Notes: generated by a model not told the origin, from the sequence alone. Positions 1-8,972 are shown, counted from the first letter of the stretch. The stretch is 64,000 nucleotides of DNA from Rhodococcus sp. B7740 (GCF_000954115.1 NZ_CP010797.1:4960001-5024000), one strand, 5' to 3'. Numbers and translations are program-made.

Positions 1-174
1 CTGGTCGTCTACGCATTCGGCATCATCGGGCTCGTTCTGCGCACCGACGTCGGACTCTGGGCCGCCGTCACGTCCAACGGACCGTTCCTGCCCGGTGACA
101 TCGCCAAAGTCGTCGTCGCGACCGTCGTCGCCAAGAGCGTCCACCGTGCGTACCCGGGCCTGATCAAGGCGTGA
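1..174 (+). CDS. bioY: BioY, biotin ECF transporter S-component (3' end only)
   Basis: Partial gene: the window opens inside it and only the last 57 codons are present, ending in TGA at 172-174. The visible peptide carries the C-terminal BioY hallmark PGDIAKVVVA followed by a short basic tail. BioY is the membrane protein that binds biotin in an energy-coupling factor transporter. It works with an ATPase (BioM) and a coupling protein (BioN), and homologues of both lie downstream at 2433-3736. The stop overlaps the GTG start of the next gene (GTGA), so the genes are probably translationally coupled. The identification rests on the short C-terminal motif plus the bioMN context. Confidence 0.8.
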   Translation: MVVYAFGIIGLVLRTDVGLWAAVTSNGPFLPGDIAKVVVATVVAKSVHRAYPGLIKA

Positions 175-1292
175 CCCTCGAGCTGGGAGGTCGAGGCAAC
201 GGCACCGCGATCGTCCGGGCGGGTCGCGTGCTCACGTACACGGACCTCGACGCAGCCGTCGAGCAGTGGCCTCACCTCCCGGTGCACGATGCATCGACGC
301 TCGATCTGCCCGAGGTGTTGATCTGTGTGTTCGCGGCGGCCAGGCAGGGCAGCGCGGTGCGGGTCGAGGATCCGGCCATCAGGCCGGAACGTGCCGACGA
401 GCAGAGTCCCGACGCGTTCCTGCTGGTGGCGACGTCGGGCTCCACCGGTCGCCCGAAACCGCTCGCTCGCACCGTCGCGTCGTGGGTAAACAGCTTCCCC
501 GAATTCACCGCCATCTCCGGTATCCGACAGTCCGACACCGTGCTGATCACCGGACCGCTGCACGCCACGATGCACCTGTTCGCAGCGGTGCACGCACTGT
601 GGCTGGGGGCGTGCATCACCGATGATCCTGCGCAGGCCACTGCCGTTCATGCGGTGCCTGCGGTACTCCGTGACGTCCTCCGCCGGATGCCTCGCGCGAG
701 GGTTGCCGTCGCTGCCGGCGCCGGCCTCGACGATGCTGCCGCGCAGACGATCTCGGCGCAGGACATCAGGCTGGTCGAGTACTACGGCTCGGCGGAGCTG
801 TCGCTGGTGGCGGCACGAGTCGTGGGCGAGCACTCGTCACTGAGGCTGCTCCGTGACGTCGAAGCACGCACCGAGGACGGGTACCTGTTCGTTCGATCGC
901 CGTACGCTGCACTGGGTGCGCGCGATTGGTTCGGCGTCGGTGATCTGGCCGAACTGAACGGGTCCGAACTCCTCGTCCACGGCCGCGGGGATGCAGCGAT
1001 CAACGTGGGCGGAACCACCGTGATCGCCGAGGACGTGGAGAACATCCTGACCGCACTCGACGGCGTCCGAGCTGCGGCAGCGATCGGCACACCGCACGCG
1101 GTTCTCGGCGAAACAGTCTCTGCCATAGTCGAACTCGACGGAACCCGCGACCTCGACCTCGTCCGCGCCGACGCCCGCGCCATCATGGCCAAGGAAGCAC
1201 TACCGCGACGCTGGACGGTGGTGCAGCAGTTGCCCCGCACCACGAGCGGCAAGATCGCGCGAGGGGCATTGCAGGGAACGGCCCTGCAATGA
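171..1292 (+). CDS. AMP-dependent acyl-CoA synthetase/ligase, short form
   Basis: Protein of 373 residues in the adenylate-forming (ANL) superfamily, which activates a carboxylic acid as acyl-AMP and usually transfers it to CoA. The phosphate-binding loop ATSGSTGRPKP is at residues 87-97, YYGSAELS near 204, the hinge-region motif GRGDAAINVGG near 270, and the C-terminal catalytic-lysine motif PRTTSGK near 354. The P-loop comes unusually early: about 80 residues of the typical N-terminal subdomain are missing, so the size resembles MenE-type ligases rather than FadD. The GTG start overlaps the bioY stop and the stop overlaps the next ATG. The substrate cannot be read from the sequence. The place inside a biotin-uptake operon suggests pimelate or another biotin-related acid, but that is inference. 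Confidence 0.75.
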   Translation: MTLELGGRGNGTAIVRAGRVLTYTDLDAAVEQWPHLPVHDASTLDLPEVLICVFAAARQGSAVRVEDPAIRPERADEQSPDAFLLVATSGSTGRPKPLARTVASWVNSFPEFTAISGIRQSDTVLITGPLHATMHLFAAVHALWLGACITDDPAQATAVHAVPAVLRDVLRRMPRARVAVAAGAGLDDAAAQTISAQDIRLVEYYGSAELSLVAARVVGEHSSLRLLRDVEARTEDGYLFVRSPYAALGARDWFGVGDLAELNGSELLVHGRGDAAINVGGTTVIAEDVENILTALDGVRAAAAIGTPHAVLGETVSAIVELDGTRDLDLVRADARAIMAKEALPRRWTVVQQLPRTTSGKIARGALQGTALQ

Positions 1293-2422
1293 TGATCCCT
1301 GCTGTGCATGCGCCCGTCATCGTTGCGGCGAAACGCACGGCAATCGGTATCGCCGGGCATGGCTTCGCCGATGTCACCGCCCCCGAGTTGGCCGCTCCTG
1401 TGCTGAAAGCTGTTGCGGCAGAGATCGACTCACTCGACATCCCGATCGACGACGTGATCCTCGGCAACTGCCTCGGTCCCGGCGGCGACGTCGCACGTGT
1501 CTCGGCGCTGCTCGCGGGTCTCGGTCTCGACGTTCCAGGTGTCACCGTCGATCGGCAGTGCGGATCCGGACTCGACGCCGTCGTGCAGGCCGCGTCGCGC
1601 ATCCGCAGCGGCGACGAGACACTGATTCTGGCCGGTGGCGTCGAATCTGCCAGCACCAGTCCGTGGCGATTCTGGCCACCGGTCGACGGTGAAGCACCCG
1701 TCCGCTACACGCGAGCGCCGTTCGCGCCACCCGGCTTCGCGGACCCGGACATGGGCGTGGCGGCGGACGACCTCGCGCGAATCCGCGGTATCGGGCGCGA
1801 ACGCCAAGATGCATACGCGGCACAGTCTTTCGCGCGCGCAGCGGTCTGCGACTTCTCGGCCGAGATCGTCACCGTGAACGACGTCGCAACCGACGAGCGT
1901 ATCCGCCCCAACATGACCGCTCAGCGGCTCGGGAGGCTGCGCCCCACCTTCACCTCCGACGGTACCGTCACCGCGGGCAACTCCTGCGGAATATCCGACG
2001 GCGCAGCGATTCTGGCCGTCACCACGGCCGAGCGCGCAGCCGGGATGCCGGCGTTGCGCATCCTCGGTAGCGCGGTCGCAGGGTCCGACCCGGCTCTTCC
2101 GGGACTGGGTCCGGTGCCGGCGATCGAGAAACTGCTCGCCCGCACCGGGGTGCGCATCGCCGATATCGACACCGTCGAGATCACCGAGGCGTTCGCGTCG
2201 GTGGTGCTCGCGGTCTCGGACGAATTGGGCCTCGACGAAGGTCGCATCTGTCCGGAGGGTGGGGCCATCGCCATGGGGCACCCGTGGGGAGCGTCGGGCG
2301 CAATTCTACTGGTACGGTTGGCATCTCGAATGCTGCAACCCGGAGGACCGGCATTGGGCCTGGCGGCCTGCGCCATCGGCGGCGGGCAAGGGATAGCGAT
2401 GCTGGTGGAGCGGGCAACATGA
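1289..2422 (+). CDS. Thiolase / acetyl-CoA acyltransferase
   Basis: Protein of 377 residues with all thiolase active-site landmarks: the nucleophilic cysteine in DRQCGSGLDAV (Cys91), the ITEAFA motif, the histidine in GGAIAMGHPWGASG, and the C-terminal CAIGGGQG cysteine loop. Thiolases make or break the C-C bond of 3-ketoacyl-CoA. The length is slightly below the usual 390-400 residues. The ATG overlaps the preceding ligase stop (ATGA). Being locked between bioY/ligase and bioM/bioN, it may lengthen or shorten a dicarboxylic acyl chain for biotin supply. This direction is speculative, since the family reaction is reversible and its members are promiscuous. Confidence 0.85.
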   Translation: MMIPAVHAPVIVAAKRTAIGIAGHGFADVTAPELAAPVLKAVAAEIDSLDIPIDDVILGNCLGPGGDVARVSALLAGLGLDVPGVTVDRQCGSGLDAVVQAASRIRSGDETLILAGGVESASTSPWRFWPPVDGEAPVRYTRAPFAPPGFADPDMGVAADDLARIRGIGRERQDAYAAQSFARAAVCDFSAEIVTVNDVATDERIRPNMTAQRLGRLRPTFTSDGTVTAGNSCGISDGAAILAVTTAERAAGMPALRILGSAVAGSDPALPGLGPVPAIEKLLARTGVRIADIDTVEITEAFASVVLAVSDELGLDEGRICPEGGAIAMGHPWGASGAILLVRLASRMLQPGGPALGLAACAIGGGQGIAMLVERAT

Positions 2423-2432
2423 GCGAGGTTGT

Positions 2433-3113
2433 ATGAGTACGGTCAGGTTCGAGAACATTTCGCACTCGTTCGGGGAGCGGCAGGTGCTCTGCGGCATCGA
2501 CCTCGAGTTCGACGAGCGGCGCATCGGCATCATCGGATCCAACGGCTCGGGCAAGTCGACGCTCGCCCGGATGATCAACGGTCTGATCAAGCCCGATACC
2601 GGCCGCGTCACGGTCGACGGCGTCGATGCCGCGAAGAAGGGTGCGCAGGTTCGCAAGAAGGTCGGTTTCGTGTTCACCGATCCCGATTCGCAGATCGTGA
2701 TGCCCACGGTCGCAGAGGATCTCGCGTTCTCGTTGCGCAGGTCCGGCCTGAGCAAGGCCGAGGTGGCCGAGCGGGTGGACGAAATTCTGGTCCGGTTCCG
2801 TCTGGATCGGCACCGCGACCATCCGGCGCACCTGCTCTCGGGTGGACAGAAGCAGCTGCTCGCCATCGGCGCGGTCCTCATCCGACGGCCGGAGGTGGTC
2901 GTTGCGGACGAACCGACAACGCTGCTCGATCTGCGCAATGGCCGCGTCGTCGCGCAGGCTCTGGATTCGATGGATCAGCAAGTCATCGTCGTGACCCACC
3001 AACTGGCACTGTTGGACAGCTTCGAGCGCGTCATCGTCATCGACGACGGGCGTGTCGCATTCGACGGGGCTCCCGCCGCGGCCGTTCCGGCCTACCGAGA
3101 GCTGATCGGATGA
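2433..3113 (+). CDS. bioM: BioM-like ECF transporter ATPase
   Basis: ABC ATPase of 226 residues in the CbiO/EcfA group. Walker A GSNGSGKST is at residues 35-43, a Q-loop region FTDPDSQIV near 87, the signature LLSGGQKQL near 133, and Walker B VVVADEPTT near 153. It powers substrate import with the T-component encoded next (3110-3736) and the S-component BioY. The start is the ATG at 2433, ten bases after the thiolase stop, so all six genes appear to be one transcript. The assignment to biotin rather than another vitamin comes from BioY in the same operon. Confidence 0.85.
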   Translation: MSTVRFENISHSFGERQVLCGIDLEFDERRIGIIGSNGSGKSTLARMINGLIKPDTGRVTVDGVDAAKKGAQVRKKVGFVFTDPDSQIVMPTVAEDLAFSLRRSGLSKAEVAERVDEILVRFRLDRHRDHPAHLLSGGQKQLLAIGAVLIRRPEVVVADEPTTLLDLRNGRVVAQALDSMDQQVIVVTHQLALLDSFERVIVIDDGRVAFDGAPAAAVPAYRELIG

Positions 3114-3736
3114 TCGGTCTCTATCGGCCCGGGACCTCGCTGCTGCACCGGATGAGCCCGGGATCGAAGTTGCTGGCACTGATCGTCGCGATCCTGGCGA
3201 CGGTGATCTTCGCGCGCACTCCGCTCGAAGTAGGTGTGGTGGCGCTGCTGGTCGCGGTGTTGTTCGCAGTGGCTCGCATTCCGGCGAAAGTGGCACTGGC
3301 GCAACTACGTCCGGTGCTGTGGATGCTGTTGATCATCGGTGTGTTCCAGGTGATCATCACTACCTGGCAGCGCGCTGTGGTGGTGTGTGGGGTGCTGGTG
3401 ATCTCCGTTGCTCTGGCGTCTCTGGTCACCCTCACCACCCGGGTGACCGACATGCTCGATACCGTCACCAGGGCGCTCGGTCCCGTCCGACGCTTCGGCG
3501 TCGATCCGGATCGCATCGGACTGCTCCTGGCCCTCGCCATTCGGTGCATCCCGCTGCTCGCGTCCATCGTTCAGGAGGTGTCGCAGGCGCGTAAGGCACG
3601 GGGACTGCAGTGGTCGATGACGGCGCTGGCAACCCCGGTCCTGGTGCGTGCTCTCCGTACCGCCGACGCCATGGGAGACGCGCTCGTTGCGCGCGGTGTG
3701 GATGACGATGACGTGAGAAGAGACGATGACCAGTGA
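3110..3736 (+). CDS. bioN: BioN-like ECF transporter transmembrane (T) component
   Basis: Protein of 208 residues with several hydrophobic segments and the two short Ala-Arg-Gly signatures of EcfT/CbiQ proteins, seen as QARKARGLQ and ALVARGVD near the C-terminus; these couple to the ATPase Q-loops. The ATG overlaps the bioM stop (ATGA) and its tail overlaps the next gene by 11 bases. Together with BioY and BioM it completes a BioYMN importer, known in the family to transport biotin with high affinity. The C-terminus ends in an acidic run. Confidence 0.85.
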   Translation: MIGLYRPGTSLLHRMSPGSKLLALIVAILATVIFARTPLEVGVVALLVAVLFAVARIPAKVALAQLRPVLWMLLIIGVFQVIITTWQRAVVVCGVLVISVALASLVTLTTRVTDMLDTVTRALGPVRRFGVDPDRIGLLLALAIRCIPLLASIVQEVSQARKARGLQWSMTALATPVLVRALRTADAMGDALVARGVDDDDVRRDDDQ

Positions 3737-5177
3737 GTTGCTCGCCGCCCGGATAGCGCGGCATTCCGACAGTCCCGAGGCGGCGGTCGTCGATGCGACC
3801 GGGGGGATCTCCTATCGTGAATTCTGGGGTGCGGTGGAATGCACCGCGGGCTCGTTGGCGGGGTCGAGTCGCATCGCGGTGTTGCCGACGTCGGATATCG
3901 GGTCCTTGGTGGTCGTCGTCGCGGCGATGCGTGCCGGGGTGAGTGTCGTTCTGCTGCATCGACATCTGTTGGCTCGTGAATTCGCCGACGCCATGGCGGT
4001 GTGCCGGCCCTCGCTGATTGTCGCGCATCCGCGTCAGCACGGGCGGTTGCATGGTTGGGGTGCAGGCAACGTGGTCGCACCGGACGGTCTTGCGCTCGGG
4101 CCCACCGAAATCATCGCCACGCCCACACCGAAATCGGAGTTGCTCGTGGGCGTCACCTCCGGAACCACCGGTCCGCCCAAGTTGTTCGTGCGCAATCAGG
4201 CGTCGTGGGCGGCGACGCTGGATCGCTCCGATGCCCTGTTCGATCTCGGTCCGGGGGATCGGGTGTCCGCGCCCGGCACTCTCGATCACACGCACTTCCT
4301 CTACGGTGCGTTGCACGGACTGACCCGGGGTGCGACGGTCGACCTGCGGGAGCCGGCAGCGGCGCTCGAAGATGCTGCGACTCATCTGTATTCGGTCCCG
4401 ACCATTGCCTGGGACATCGCTCGTTCGGGAGTGCGATCGGCGAGTGTCCGTGAGGTGCTCTCGTCTGCGGCGCGGTGGGCGGAATCGGGTAGGGCAGCGC
4501 TGGCGGCGGTACTGCCCAACGCTGGGCTGACACACTTCTACGGGGCGTCCGAGCTGAGTTTCGTGTCCTACGACCGAAGTGAACGCGATGGCGCAGAAAT
4601 CAGTGGGCAGGTGTTCGACGGGGTCGAGATCGAGATCAGGGACGAGCTGCTGTACGTCCGCAGCGACATGCTGTTCGACGGCTATCTGAGCCGAGTGGGA
4701 GACCACATGACCCTGACGAACGGTCCGGACAACTACGGATGGATGACGGTCGGCGATCGCGGCAGGGTCGAGGACGGTCGCCTGACCTTGCGCGGCCGCG
4801 GCAGCGAGACGATCGTCCGTGCCGGTCTCACGGTGGAGTTGACTCCGATCGAGGCAGCCCTGCTCGCAGTTCCCGGTGTGCTCGAGGCCGGGGTGGTCGG
4901 GTTGCCCCACGACCGAACCGGCGAGGAACCTGCGGCCGGAGTCGTTGTTGCGCAGAACGATCCGATATCGGTGGCTCGGATTCGCCGGCACCTACGCACC
5001 GTACTGCCGGGTCCCAGCCTGCCGGTGGTGCTTGCCGTCGTGGACAGCCTGCCGCGTACGCCGCGCGGCAAGCTCGATCGTCAGGCTCTGGCGGCGACCT
5101 TGGCCACGGTGCGCACCGTCGGCTCGCCCGACGCTCCTGTGACGACGAACCAGACGGTGAGCGCCCCTCCGTCGTAG
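3726..5177 (+). CDS. AMP-dependent acyl-CoA synthetase/ligase
   Basis: Second ANL-superfamily ligase of the operon, 483 residues. It shows the phosphate loop VTSGTTGPPK at 143-152, YGASELSFV near 275, GDRGRVEDGRLTLRGRG near 340, and the C-terminal PRTPRGK motif with the catalytic lysine. The ATG lies 11 bases inside the end of bioN, so it is probably translationally coupled. Unlike the first ligase it has a fuller N-terminal domain. About 30 residues follow the usual end of the family, and the last 97 bases overlap the 3' end of the convergent thioesterase gene. The substrate is unknown; operon context suggests a carboxylic acid linked to biotin metabolism. Confidence 0.75.
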   Translation: MTSELLAARIARHSDSPEAAVVDATGGISYREFWGAVECTAGSLAGSSRIAVLPTSDIGSLVVVVAAMRAGVSVVLLHRHLLAREFADAMAVCRPSLIVAHPRQHGRLHGWGAGNVVAPDGLALGPTEIIATPTPKSELLVGVTSGTTGPPKLFVRNQASWAATLDRSDALFDLGPGDRVSAPGTLDHTHFLYGALHGLTRGATVDLREPAAALEDAATHLYSVPTIAWDIARSGVRSASVREVLSSAARWAESGRAALAAVLPNAGLTHFYGASELSFVSYDRSERDGAEISGQVFDGVEIEIRDELLYVRSDMLFDGYLSRVGDHMTLTNGPDNYGWMTVGDRGRVEDGRLTLRGRGSETIVRAGLTVELTPIEAALLAVPGVLEAGVVGLPHDRTGEEPAAGVVVAQNDPISVARIRRHLRTVLPGPSLPVVLAVVDSLPRTPRGKLDRQALAATLATVRTVGSPDAPVTTNQTVSAPPS

Positions 5178-5872
5178 CGGTGGCGCAGAGTGACACGCTC
5201 GTTCGCCAACACCGGGCTCAGGTATTCGATGACGGCTCGGTGCGGCGCGGCAGCCAGCTCGGGCACGTCCACCAGCAACTCCTCGATCGCATGCCAGTAG
5301 ACAGCGTTGTTGAGGTGGTTGAACGGATCGATATCGGTTGCGCGCAAGGGAAATTCGAGGTCGGTCGGCGATTCGGCCTGCACCGGCTCGGTCAACCACG
5401 CCTTCCATCGCAACCGGTGCTGATCGGTGGTGCGTCCCAGCATTTCCAGTGCGCCGTCACTGATGCGGGTCGGCATTCCGGTGTCCTTGCTGATGTTGAT
5501 CCAGAAGCCCTCGGTCTCGATGCGCCCACCCTTCGGTGTCGTCAGTGCCACCCGCATGTTGGACCATCGCGTGGACATCGAGGAACACCAGCGCCGCATG
5601 TGGACGCGGTCCGGGAAGTGGATCGGCTCGAAGACGTCGATGACGGTGCGTCGCACGATCCACATCGGATCGGTCTTGCCCAACGGTGTGGCATCGAGGT
5701 TGTCGGTGCCGATGTCCTGCAGGTAGCGGGCAACGCCGTCGAACCGCAGTCGGTTGTTCGGATCGATGTCGCCGGTCCGCACCGGCCAGCTGGCCTCGAA
5801 ACCCTCACCGGGCGGCGGCTCCGGTGCCAGTTCGTCGTCGAAGCCTGCCGGTTCCACGCGTGCATTGGTCAC
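5081..5872 (-). CDS. Acyl-ACP thioesterase (double hotdog)
   Basis: Protein of 263 residues resembling the FatA/FatB-like acyl-ACP thioesterase family, built from two tandem hotdog domains. The repeated element is seen as RTGDIDPNNRLRFDGVARYLQD in the first half (key residues D, N, R) and RATDIDPFNHLNNAVYW in the second, where the N-H-x-N pattern matches the catalytic region of the family. It would release fatty acids from acyl-ACP in the cytoplasm. It is transcribed towards the ligase gene and their coding ends overlap by 97 bases. No operon partner is close on its strand; the upstream neighbour at 5909 ends 36 bases away and is a cell-wall enzyme. Confidence 0.8.
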   Translation of the reverse strand: MTNARVEPAGFDDELAPEPPPGEGFEASWPVRTGDIDPNNRLRFDGVARYLQDIGTDNLDATPLGKTDPMWIVRRTVIDVFEPIHFPDRVHMRRWCSSMSTRWSNMRVALTTPKGGRIETEGFWINISKDTGMPTRISDGALEMLGRTTDQHRLRWKAWLTEPVQAESPTDLEFPLRATDIDPFNHLNNAVYWHAIEELLVDVPELAAAPHRAVIEYLSPVLANERVTLRHRYDGGALTVWFVVTGASGEPTVRTVAKVAARA

Positions 5873-5908
5873 GATGGCACTGTACGCGGACAGGCCGAAT
5901 GTGCACTG

Positions 5909-7447
5909 TCAGACGATGTGCCGGGCCCGCATGCCGTCGAACACCGGTGCCACACGCACCACGTCTCCGGTGGTGGGAGCGTGCACCATCTGCCCGTTGC
6001 CCATGTAGATCGCCACGTGACCCGGCCCGGCCGGGCCGAAGTTTCCGAACAGCAGGTCGCCCGGTTGCGCGAGCTCCATCGGGACCTCGGTGCCCACGTT
6101 CCACTGGGTTTCCGAGGTGCGGGGCAGTGTCACTTTCCCGCCCGAGGCCTTGTACAGGGCATACGACGTCAGGCCTGAGCAGTCGAATCCACCGCCGGAT
6201 GGTCCGTTGATGTTTCCGCCGCCCCATACGTACGGCAGTCCCAGGTAGTCCATCGCCAACTGCACCGATCGGCCGCCGATTCCGGTGAGGTCGAGTCCGG
6301 CGAAGGGCGTCAGGATCGCGGCGAACTGCGCTTCGGTCGCTCGGATGCGAGAGACGTACGGCTTGGTCTGCGTCTCGTAATCGAATGTGCCCGAGGGCAT
6401 GCCGCCCGATCGCAATACAGCCCCTGCGCCTGCGTTGTATCCGGCCAGGGTCAGATCCAAGGTGTCACCGGACACCTTGCCCTCCCGCTTCCACCCGTCG
6501 ACCTGTCCGTAGATATCGCACAGCAGTGTGCCCGACGCCATCACCGAATCGCCGATGCTGTTGACGTCGGCGACGCCGTTGCCGTCGTAGTCCTTGCCGT
6601 ACGTGGCCCATGTGCCGGGCATGAACTGCCCCGGTCCCTGCGCGCCGGTGCTCGAGACCGGAGCGGTTGGGCCGTGTCGAAAGCCGTTCTCGGCGGCATA
6701 CAGTGCCGCGATGGTCGTCGCCTTGACGCCGCCGCAGATGTTGCCTGCCTTCTGCAGCCACGGCACGAAGGCCGTGATGGCTCCCACTGCACCCAAACCG
6801 ATCGGGCCCACGTTGATGCCGGTGAACGTGGCGGGTTGACCGGGGAACAGCGCACGCCGAATGGCCTCGGCCGACGCCATGAACGCGGTCTGGGTGGCGA
6901 TGTCGGCGGCGGTGTACGTCCGGCCGGCGAATTGAACGGCACCCGCCCCGAGGGCGGCTGCGGTGGTGGACACCGCATTCGACGAGAACACACTGAACGG
7001 CAGTGGCGCAGAGGGGGAACCGGCAGTCGACGTGGTCGACAGTGCGGCGGGCAGGGCGGCAGCAGTCGTCGGGTCGGTCGGTATCGCAGAACCCTCGGCT
7101 GTATCCGTGCCTGCTGCTTCTGCGCCTGCCGCCTCCGCGTCGGCTGCTTCGATGTCTTCCACCGTCGGCAGAGCGGGGAGCATCGGTTCGGCGGCGGTGT
7201 GTATGCCCTCGGCGGCGTCGGAGAGGGTGCGGTCGGCGATGTCGGCGGCAGGTTGGGGCAGGGTCCCCAGGAGTTCGGTCCACTGATCACTCATCGTGTT
7301 CGCCTGATCCTCGGCATCGGCGGCAATCGCGGCCGCCTGATCCTTCACCGCCTGGTCGGGAATCGGAGCCGGGGCGTCGGTTCCGGCGACAACTCCGGCG
7401 GCGGACACGATGACGGCAACGATGACTGCGAATGGATCGCCTGCCAT
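5909..7447 (-). CDS. Cell-wall hydrolase: lytic transglycosylase plus NlpC/P60 endopeptidase
   Basis: Protein of 512 residues. The N-terminus (MAGDPFAVIVAVIVSAAGVV) is a hydrophobic segment suited to export or anchoring. An Ala-rich low-complexity region follows. Then comes a transglycosylase-like domain with AAENGFRHG and a QGPGQFMPGTW motif typical of SLT domains. The C-terminal NlpC/P60 domain has the catalytic cysteine in GGFDCSGLTSYAL and the histidine in GPGHVAIYMGNG. It should cleave both glycan strands and stem peptides of peptidoglycan outside the membrane. AGGAG lies eight bases before the ATG at 7447, which supports this start. Confidence 0.85.
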   Translation of the reverse strand: MAGDPFAVIVAVIVSAAGVVAGTDAPAPIPDQAVKDQAAAIAADAEDQANTMSDQWTELLGTLPQPAADIADRTLSDAAEGIHTAAEPMLPALPTVEDIEAADAEAAGAEAAGTDTAEGSAIPTDPTTAAALPAALSTTSTAGSPSAPLPFSVFSSNAVSTTAAALGAGAVQFAGRTYTAADIATQTAFMASAEAIRRALFPGQPATFTGINVGPIGLGAVGAITAFVPWLQKAGNICGGVKATTIAALYAAENGFRHGPTAPVSSTGAQGPGQFMPGTWATYGKDYDGNGVADVNSIGDSVMASGTLLCDIYGQVDGWKREGKVSGDTLDLTLAGYNAGAGAVLRSGGMPSGTFDYETQTKPYVSRIRATEAQFAAILTPFAGLDLTGIGGRSVQLAMDYLGLPYVWGGGNINGPSGGGFDCSGLTSYALYKASGGKVTLPRTSETQWNVGTEVPMELAQPGDLLFGNFGPAGPGHVAIYMGNGQMVHAPTTGDVVRVAPVFDGMRARHIV

Positions 7448-7566
7448 GTATCGACTCCTGCTACTCGAACGACCTTCCCCGAGCCAGTGGCTGTGATCAG
7501 GCTCACTCGGGTGCTGCTCCCATCATGCACGGTGCAGACGTTCGACTCATGAGTTTTGCGAAACTG

Positions 7567-8139
7567 TCAGAACAGGGATGCCCAGTAGTCCGAGAAGCGG
7601 ATTCCGATGAGCGCGACGACGATTGCGTACCACACCGCGAGCAGCGTCCACCGCCATTCGAGGAAGAGGCGACCGACGGTGCCGCCGTTGTTCGGTCCGG
7701 AGCCGATCAGTCGGCTCAGAGCCAGCACGAACAGCGGCATCGTCACCGCCCAGACCACCATGCAGTACGGGCACAGGGCGTTGATCTCGTACAGGCTCTC
7801 GAAGATCAGCCAGTGCACGAACACTTCACCGAGCAGCAGGCCGCCGCTCATGCCGAGCCAGAACCAATGCGGCAGTTCGACGCGGCCGAGCCACAGCACC
7901 CCGGCGACGAGCGCGACGGAGAACGCGACGATACCGAGGATGGGGTTCGGAAAACCGAACAGCGCAGCCTGTTTCGTCACCATCACCGACCCGCACGAGA
8001 GCACGGGATTCAGGCTGCACGACGGGACGTACGACGCGTCCTCGAGCAGTTTGAATCGCTCGATCGTCAGCGTCAGCGCTGCGAGCAAGCCGAGAGCGCT
8101 GAACAGGGTGAAGACAGCGGCACCAGCGCGGGTTCTCAT
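7567..8139 (-). CDS. Vitamin K epoxide reductase (VKOR) family protein
   Basis: Protein of 190 residues from the ATG at 8139; reading further upstream would run into the preceding gene. It has four to five membrane segments, the loop cysteines in SCSLNPVLSCGSV, and the redox pair CPYC in NALCPYCMVVW. In actinobacteria VKOR replaces DsbB: it reoxidises a DsbA-like thiol oxidase and passes electrons to menaquinone. The gene starts 19 bases after the end of a DsbA-like gene on the same strand, so the two very likely form one oxidative folding unit for exported proteins. Confidence 0.88.
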   Translation of the reverse strand: MRTRAGAAVFTLFSALGLLAALTLTIERFKLLEDASYVPSCSLNPVLSCGSVMVTKQAALFGFPNPILGIVAFSVALVAGVLWLGRVELPHWFWLGMSGGLLLGEVFVHWLIFESLYEINALCPYCMVVWAVTMPLFVLALSRLIGSGPNNGGTVGRLFLEWRWTLLAVWYAIVVALIGIRFSDYWASLF

Positions 8140-8158
8140 GTCGGTCGTCGGATGCTGC

Positions 8159-8908
8159 TCAGCTACCGGCGGCGGCGGTGAGAATGTTCTCCGGCGTCGG
8201 GTTGGCGATGTCGGTGCCGTTGACCCGCACGTTCGGTGTTCCGTTGATGCCTTCGCCGAGGACCGACTGTGTCTGGGTGGTGACCCAATCGGTGTAGCTG
8301 CCGTCGGTGATGCACGACGCGACGGCGGGGGAGTCGGCACCTGCAGCGGCGGCGATCGCGACGAGTTCGTCGTCGGTCAGTCCGGTACCGCCCTCGGACG
8401 GCTGCTGCTCGAACATGGCGGTGTGCCAGTTCATCCAGTTGTCGCGGTCGTTCTCGGCGACGCAGATCGACGCACTGGCCGCGCGGGTCGAGTACATGGT
8501 TCCGTTCGAGAACCGGTCGAGAATGGAGATGGGCCGGTAGTCGACGGCGACATTGCCTGCGTCGGCCAGCTGCTGCAACGTCGATCCGCTGACGGACTCG
8601 AAGTTCTTGCACGCCGGGCACTGGAAGTCCTCGACGACGCTGATGACGGTGGTGGCGTCGGGATTGCCGAAGCGGATGGCACCGTCGTCCGTCAGCGACG
8701 TGGGGGTGAGCTGGGCACCGGTCGACCCGCTGGAGCCGGCGGCCGATGCATCCCCCGACGTCGAATCTCGGTTGACGATGAAGAGAGCGATCGCTGCCAC
8801 GAGCGCGATCAGAACGACTGCGACGACCACCTGAACGAGAGTCCGACGATTCTTGTCGCCGTTCTGCATGGCCTTGATGTCTTTGGAGACGTTCTTGCTC
8901 GTGTTCAC
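8159..8908 (-). CDS. DsbA-family thioredoxin-fold protein, membrane anchored
   Basis: Protein of 249 residues with an N-terminal cytoplasmic stretch, one membrane helix near 24-45, a Ser/Gly linker and a thioredoxin-fold domain. The active site is CPAC in EDFQCPACKNF, and the cis-proline loop is seen as GTPNVRVNG. It should introduce disulfides into secreted proteins and be reoxidised by the VKOR protein encoded just downstream. The first codon is GTG at 8908 without a clear ribosome site. An in-frame ATG 13 codons later is a possible alternative and would keep the membrane anchor. Confidence 0.88.
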   Translation of the reverse strand: MNTSKNVSKDIKAMQNGDKNRRTLVQVVVAVVLIALVAAIALFIVNRDSTSGDASAAGSSGSTGAQLTPTSLTDDGAIRFGNPDATTVISVVEDFQCPACKNFESVSGSTLQQLADAGNVAVDYRPISILDRFSNGTMYSTRAASASICVAENDRDNWMNWHTAMFEQQPSEGGTGLTDDELVAIAAAAGADSPAVASCITDGSYTDWVTTQTQSVLGEGINGTPNVRVNGTDIANPTPENILTAAAGS

Positions 8909-8972
8909 GGCGACCAGTTTAGGCAGTCGATCCTGAGTGCCGGATGAGAGCCGGCGTCAGCCCAGAGATGTG

